Assembly: GCA_002373375.1 (NCBI GenBank)
Contig: DFLE01000059.1
Coordinates: 1-9,129, forward strand
Direction of reading: 5' to 3'
Source of the DNA: Prevotellaceae bacterium UBA3627
GTDB taxonomy: Bacteria > Bacteroidota > Bacteroidia > Bacteroidales > Bacteroidaceae
Length of the DNA: 9,129 nucleotides
Position numbers and translations under genes: made by a program. Under the pieces are notes generated by a model. That model was not told where the DNA came from, searched no databases, and saw only the letters and a list, made by a program, of their open reading frames with translations. Within the stretch, counting starts at the first letter, position 1, and every line of letters starts with the position of its first letter. Shown in pieces: positions 5,477 through 9,129 of the stretch.

Positions 5477-7111
5477 ATGAGAAAATACAGACTTATCGAC
5501 GATTTTCAGAAACCTACAAGAAAAACTATTTGGAAACACTTGGACGCAATGGCCGTCAACTATGCCGTTTACTCTACTCACCTCACTGAGCTCGCTCCAG
5601 TGCTCACAAACACCTCACTCTACGTTTATGCTGACTCTGACAGCGTTGTGATAGTGCAGCTGCACTACCCCAAGAACGCCACCGACCAGATATTGTCTGG
5701 CGAAGACGCTTACTGGAAGTTGACCGAGGCCGTCATGACTACCCAGATGACACTGAGTAAATACTACAGCGACACGAAAGTATTCGGTCTGCTGCTGACG
5801 GAGGAGGAGTTCAGAGACTCAGTTATTTACAACTCCGTATGGAATAAGACCGGTGTCATGGTGATTGACGGGGTGAAGGGCATGAAGCGCAGGAAAATAA
5901 GGGTAAACGAGGATAATGACCTGCCCGGCAAGCCGATTGTTGACGACATCACGGTGATGTTTGGTCACGAGGAGGAGGAAGAGGAGCCTCTGGAGGAGAA
6001 GGAGGAAGAGGAAGAGGATAATGACTTCGAGAGAATGCTCAACAGCCTGCTGACTGATGACAACAGCCCATCCAGCGAAAACCCGTCCACGGATAAAGGC
6101 GACAACAACGATGACAACGATGACACCAACGGTAATGACGACGACGGTGACACCAGCGTCTGCGACACCGGGAGCGGCGAAAGCATTGACAACATGACCT
6201 TCCCCGACGGCAACGTGGAGCAGAACGACAACAACAGCGTGAAGGTAGAGATACTGCGTCCCATAGCCAACCCCAGAAGAGAGTTGGACAAGCTCGTGGG
6301 GTGTGCCGACATAAAACAGAGGATGGACGACCTTGTGGCGCTGACGAGCTTTAACCAGATGATGAGGAAGAACTTTCCCCGGAACAGGCAACACCATATA
6401 TCGCTGCACAGCCTGTTTCTGGGGCGACCTGGCACCGGCAAGACCACCGTATGCAAGATATACGGCTCACTGTTGCACCAGAGCGGCGCGCTGTCAAAAG
6501 GCCACGTGGTGGTGTGTGACCGCGGCACCTTCATCGGCACGCTGTGGGGTGACGAGGAGCGTTCCATCAGGCAAGTGGTGGAAATGGCCAAGGGCGGCGT
6601 GCTGATGATAGACGAGGCTTACCTGCTGAACAGCAAGAACGACCACGACCCCGGCCGCATGGTGATACAGCTGCTGATGAACATTCTGGCAGACGAGACA
6701 CAGCGCGACATAGCGGTGGTGCTGTGCGGCTACCGGGAACCTATGATGAGATTGCTCAACACCAACCCGGGACTGCTGTCACGCTTCCCCAACAAGTTTG
6801 AGTTCAACGACTTCACCGTTGACGAACTGCTTGAGATTACCCAGTGCCGCGTGAGGGACTATCACTACAGCTTCACCGACGAGGCATGGACGAAGTATCG
6901 CACCACGCTGACACAGGCCTACGAGGTAAGAGACCCCGAGACGTGGGGCAATGCGCGCTACATAACCAACCTGCTCGACAGGATATACATGCAGCACGCC
7001 GCGAGATGCGTGAGACAGCAGCCCGAGGACAAGTTCCAGTTGCTCACGCTGACACCTGATGACATTGTTCCGATAGAGACACCGAGGCAGAGGACTAAGT
7101 TCGGCTTCTGA
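5477..7111 (+). CDS. CbxX/SpoVK-like AAA+ ATPase with acidic linker
   Basis: A 544-residue protein in three parts. Residues 1-150 form an N-terminal region I do not recognise. Residues about 165-240 are an extremely acidic, low-complexity linker (runs of E, then D/N/S/G). Residues about 270-530 are an AAA+ module of the CbxX/CfqX (RuBisCO activase/SpoVK/EccA-like) family: Walker A GRPGTGKT with K322, Walker B VLMIDEAYLL with D379-E380, a VVLCGYREPM sensor-1 strand, and a NPGLLSRFP segment with the probable arginine finger R436. Such ATPases assemble into hexameric rings that remodel partner proteins; the partner here is unknown and no obvious client lies next to it. Base composition is visibly more GC-rich than the helicase and Fic genes. 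It appears to be a single-gene unit with its own long leader. No signal peptide or membrane segment is visible, so it is probably cytoplasmic. Confidence 0.85.
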   Translation: MRKYRLIDDFQKPTRKTIWKHLDAMAVNYAVYSTHLTELAPVLTNTSLYVYADSDSVVIVQLHYPKNATDQILSGEDAYWKLTEAVMTTQMTLSKYYSDTKVFGLLLTEEEFRDSVIYNSVWNKTGVMVIDGVKGMKRRKIRVNEDNDLPGKPIVDDITVMFGHEEEEEEPLEEKEEEEEDNDFERMLNSLLTDDNSPSSENPSTDKGDNNDDNDDTNGNDDDGDTSVCDTGSGESIDNMTFPDGNVEQNDNNSVKVEILRPIANPRRELDKLVGCADIKQRMDDLVALTSFNQMMRKNFPRNRQHHISLHSLFLGRPGTGKTTVCKIYGSLLHQSGALSKGHVVVCDRGTFIGTLWGDEERSIRQVVEMAKGGVLMIDEAYLLNSKNDHDPGRMVIQLLMNILADETQRDIAVVLCGYREPMMRLLNTNPGLLSRFPNKFEFNDFTVDELLEITQCRVRDYHYSFTDEAWTKYRTTLTQAYEVRDPETWGNARYITNLLDRIYMQHAARCVRQQPEDKFQLLTLTPDDIVPIETPRQRTKFGF

Positions 7112-7115
7112 CATT

Positions 7116-7152
7116 CCGCCACCACGCGGCGGGGACGGCACACGCCGTCCTC
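7116..7152 (+). other. GC-rich hairpins after the AAA gene
   Basis: CCGCC/GGCGG (7116-7120 with 7128-7132) is followed by GGACGGC/GCCGTCC (7133-7139 with 7144-7150) around an ACAC loop. They start within five bases of the AAA stop codon. There is no T-run on the plus strand (an A-run follows at about 7163), so this is a weak terminator candidate or an mRNA 3'-end stabiliser. Confidence 0.45.
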
Positions 7153-7205
7153 GCTATGACACGAAAAAAAACTCACAAAAGAGCGGTAGTTTGAAAGAAA
7201 TTATG

Positions 7206-7213
7206 TACTTTTG
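7206..7213 (+). promoter_or_regulatory. Promoter -7 element upstream of ridA
   Basis: TACTTTTG fits TAnnTTTG exactly. A TTTG at 7190-7193 is only 12 bases upstream, shorter than usual, so the -33 assignment is unclear. A start near 7220 would coincide with the first base of the heptanucleotide array and give a leader of about 216 nt before ridA. Confidence 0.55.
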
Positions 7214-7218
7214 CAGAG

Positions 7219-7302
7219 AATGCATAATGCATAATGCAGAATGCATAATGCAGAATGCAGAATTCATAATGCAGAATTCATAATGCAGAATTCATAATGC
7301 AT
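7219..7302. repeat. Twelve tandem heptanucleotide repeats
   Basis: Twelve units of exactly 7 bases run without a gap. Each is one of three variants: AATGCAT, AATGCAG or AATTCAT. Three looser units (AATGCAT, AGTTCAT, AAGCCAT) occur at 7352-7372, in phase with the main array. The array lies in the intergenic region between the AAA gene and ridA, immediately downstream of the -7 element, and encodes no plausible protein. Confidence 0.85.
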
Positions 7303-7435
7303 CGCTCGGCACGCAGTGACGCTTTTACAAAGACCACAGGCCGACGAAAAGAATGCATAGTTCATAAGCCATAATCAAAGAGAAAAGACAAGAAGGACGT
7401 TTGAGAAAATTTTGTAACCTAATATACACAGAAAG

Positions 7436-7816
7436 ATGAAAACAGTTATCAGTACTAAAGAAGCTCCAGCAGCTATTGGTCCGTACAGTCAGGCTATAAA
7501 AGTAGGTGGCCTTGTCTATACTTCCGGACAGATTCCTATCATACCTGCTACGGGACAGTTCCCTGAGGGTGGTATAAAAGAGCAGACACGTCAGTCGCTG
7601 ACTAACGTGCAGTCGATATTGAAGGAGGCCGGCGTATCTATGGCAGATGTCATAAAGACGACAGTGTTCCTTGCCGACATGAATGACTTTGCCGACATGA
7701 ACGCCGTGTATGCGGAGTTCTTCTCCGAGCCTTACCCGGCACGCTCTGCCGTGGCCGTCAAGACGTTGCCTAAAGGAGCGTTGGTAGAGATAGAGGTAAT
7801 AGCGGAGGCGAAATAA
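7436..7816 (+). CDS. ridA: RidA family reactive intermediate (enamine/imine) deaminase
   Basis: A 126-residue protein, full length for the RidA/YjgF/TdcF family. It hydrolyses the reactive enamine/imine intermediates, such as 2-aminoacrylate, released by PLP enzymes like threonine/serine dehydratase, giving 2-ketoacids and ammonia and protecting other PLP enzymes. The family landmarks are all present: IGPYSQA with Y17, SGQIP from S30, N88 in the DMNAVYAEFF helix, R103 in PARSAVAV that binds the substrate carboxylate, and E120 in LVEIEVIA. It is expected to be a cytoplasmic trimer. The ATG at 7436 gives the standard N-terminus. A strong hairpin terminator follows at about 7897. It appears monocistronic, convergent with mdh. 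Confidence 0.95.
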   Translation: MKTVISTKEAPAAIGPYSQAIKVGGLVYTSGQIPIIPATGQFPEGGIKEQTRQSLTNVQSILKEAGVSMADVIKTTVFLADMNDFADMNAVYAEFFSEPYPARSAVAVKTLPKGALVEIEVIAEAK

Positions 7817-7890
7817 TACATAGGTGGGAACAGCCAACTAACTCCCCTATCGTCATTGGGGACTCTGGCAAGCCGCCCGCTGTAAGAGAA

Positions 7891-7934
7891 AAAAAAGAAT
7901 CCGTGCAAACCGAATGGTTTGCACGGATTTCTTT
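7891..7934. terminator. Bidirectional intrinsic terminator between ridA and mdh
   Basis: A 14-bp perfect stem (7898-7911 with 7916-7929) closes a GAAT loop. The right side carries TTTCTTT on the plus strand (for ridA), and the left side is an A-run that reads as a long U-tract on the minus strand (for mdh, whose stop is at 7978). The placement between convergent genes fits. A second, weaker CCCCTAT/ATTGGGG stem (7844-7850 with 7855-7861) lies just after ridA. Confidence 0.9.
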
Positions 7935-7977
7935 ATCATAGCCTCTCCCCACACATCAAGAGGGGAAAGAACAGTTC

Positions 7978-8970
7978 TTAGAGGTTAGGGTTGAGAGTCT
8001 TCCAATCCTCAACAGCAGGGATGATGCCGAGAGAGATAATCTCGTCACGCATCTTCTGCAGGTGCTCGTAAGAAGAGTTGAGGGCTGCAATCTCGTCAGT
8101 TGTACCTACAGGCTTAGTGTAAGACACACCGTCCTTAGTAATCTTTGTAGGCATAGCCATCATCACGTTCTTGTAACCGCACTCGTCGCAGTTAACGTAG
8201 CATCCAGCAGGCAGAGTGAACTCAGCGCCTCCCATAGCAGCCTCAATCATCTTCACAGCCTGATAAGCAGGGCTCTGGAAAGAAGAGCGTCCGCGCAGCT
8301 TGATGATGTTAGAGCCACCCTGTATTGTATTGTGCTTAATCTCAGCCCAGCGCTCAGCAGAGAGAGGGAGGTCAGCCAGAGGCTTGCCGTCAACCTTTAC
8401 CTGTGAAGCGAATACAGCCATCTGCTCACCGTGACCACCGTATGTGTGTGCACCAGTAACCTTGTCCTGCTGTACGTTGAACTCCAGAGCCAGCTGCTGC
8501 TGCAGACGTGTAGAGTCAAGAGCAGCGAGAGAAGTGAGCTGGTTAGGCTTCAAGCCAGAGTGGATAAGAGCTGTCAGAGCTGTTACGTCAGCTGGGTTGA
8601 AAATTACCACCACGTGCTTAACGTCTGGGCAGTACTGCTTGATGAAGTCGCCGAACTCAGCAGCAATCTTACAGTTACCCTTGAGAAGGTCCTCACGTGT
8701 CATGCCTTCCTTACGAGGTGCACCACCAGAAGAGATGATGTACTTAGCACCTGTGAAAGCCTCACGTGGATCAACGGTCCAAGTGATGTTGGCACCAGGG
8801 AAGGCACAGTGTGCCATCTCATCTGCTACGCCGTGAACACCTGGCTCAAAGATGTCGTAAAGACAGATGTTAGGAGTCAGTCCGAGCATAAGCACTGACT
8901 GAACCATGTTAGAACCGATCATACCGCCTGCACCGACGATAGTAAGCTTTTCGTTTGTTAAAAATTCCAT
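7978..8970 (-). CDS. mdh: Malate dehydrogenase (NAD-dependent)
   Basis: A 330-residue lactate/malate dehydrogenase family enzyme that interconverts malate and oxaloacetate in the reductive succinate/fumarate branch used by anaerobic Bacteroidales. The nucleotide-binding loop is GAGGMIG (G13-G19), with the ribose-binding acidic D39 at the end of the second strand. APRKEGMTREDLL supplies the substrate arginines R86 and R92, N126 follows the VVIFNPAD strand, and LDSTRLQ gives D152 and R155. GGHGEQM carries the catalytic H180. The acid substrate R86 environment favours malate over lactate; this is inference from family. The ATG at 8970 gives the standard N-terminus just before the Rossmann fold. 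Transcription appears to come from the repeated region at 9004-9129 and ends at the shared terminator near 7897. Confidence 0.93.
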   Translation of the reverse strand: MEFLTNEKLTIVGAGGMIGSNMVQSVLMLGLTPNICLYDIFEPGVHGVADEMAHCAFPGANITWTVDPREAFTGAKYIISSGGAPRKEGMTREDLLKGNCKIAAEFGDFIKQYCPDVKHVVVIFNPADVTALTALIHSGLKPNQLTSLAALDSTRLQQQLALEFNVQQDKVTGAHTYGGHGEQMAVFASQVKVDGKPLADLPLSAERWAEIKHNTIQGGSNIIKLRGRSSFQSPAYQAVKMIEAAMGGAEFTLPAGCYVNCDECGYKNVMMAMPTKITKDGVSYTKPVGTTDEIAALNSSYEHLQKMRDEIISLGIIPAVEDWKTLNPNL

Positions 8971-9003
8971 ATCTGTATTTATTTATAAAAACCTTCTTAT
9001 CTT

Positions 9004-9129
9004 TCTGCGACTGTTTCTTCGCACGATGCAAATAATGAGTGTCTGTAAAACAGACTCATGGCCGCCTTAGCGAATTTGCGAGTGCTTCTTCGCACGATGC
9101 AAATAATGAGTGTCTGTAAAACAGGCTCA
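9004..9129. repeat. 71-bp-period direct repeat upstream of mdh
   Basis: A 44-base block at 9015-9058 recurs at 9086-9129 with one difference (A9054 against G9125). Similarity extends upstream, with several mismatches, to about 9004 and 9075. Each copy holds the palindrome CTGT-AAA-ACAG and, on the mdh strand, ATTATTTGC, which resembles a TAnnTTTG -7 element. The second copy stops exactly at the window edge, so more copies may follow. Confidence 0.85.
9029..9036 (-). promoter_or_regulatory. Candidate mdh promoter element
   Basis: On the minus strand this reads ATTATTTG, which keeps TTTG but not the leading TA of the Bacteroidota -7 consensus. The predicted start near 9022 leaves a leader of about 50 nt before the mdh ATG. 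An identical copy lies at 9100-9107 in the second repeat. No convincing -33 element was found. Confidence 0.35.

Noticed and set aside
5819..6591. Two long minus-strand ORFs (196 and 208 residues)
   Set aside because: They lie opposite the AAA gene, and their V/L/S-rich low-complexity composition is the antisense of its acidic linker. No family features are visible.
7112..7160. Classic intrinsic terminator after the AAA gene
   Set aside because: The hairpins are strong but no T-run follows on the plus strand; listed only as structured hairpins.
8062..8898. Plus-strand ORFs of 114-155 residues opposite mdh
   Set aside because: They are shadows of the well-conserved mdh reading frame, cysteine- and serine-rich with no family resemblance.

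Overview
The window looks like chromosomal DNA from a Bacteroidota organism, most likely a Prevotella-like member of the Bacteroidales. The basis is promoters of the TAnnTTTG type (for example TACCTTTG at 5133-5140), start codons without a strong Shine-Dalgarno, AT-rich intergenic DNA, and the character of the malate dehydrogenase and RidA proteins. Genus placement is inference only.

Left part (1-4705, all minus strand): an accessory cluster. In transcription order it has a Fic-family protein (4705-3911), a 1057-residue phospholipase-D-nuclease/superfamily 2 helicase of the DUF3427 type (3814-641), a MutT-like Nudix hydrolase (635-207), a short winged-helix C-terminal remnant (about 267-97), and the first 34 codons of a DinD-like protein (104-1) that runs off the window. 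The lower genes are packed end to end with gaps or overlaps of a few bases, so they are probably co-transcribed. Nudix and winged-helix homology meet at about 257-267 in different frames, which looks like the scar of a deletion or recombination.

Middle (4706-5476): a 770-base divergent intergenic region. It holds a Fic promoter element, an array of five 22-base-period repeats with a perfect 16-bp palindrome (4851-4960), AT-rich DNA, and a near-canonical promoter (5110-5140). That promoter faces the AAA gene across a leader of about 330 nt with a tiny ORF and several hairpins.

Right part (5477-9129): an orphan CbxX/SpoVK-like AAA ATPase with an unrecognised N-terminal domain and a very acidic linker (plus); a 324-base gap with twelve perfectly phased heptanucleotide repeats; ridA (plus); a strong bidirectional terminator; and malate dehydrogenase mdh (minus). 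The mdh upstream region is a 71-bp-period direct repeat that reaches the window edge.

ridA and mdh are ordinary metabolic genes. The helicase/Nudix/DinD/Fic block has the look of a genome-defence or DNA-damage island, and the AAA gene with its structured leader is the second unexplained unit. No rRNA, tRNA, CRISPR array, transposase or integrase was seen.
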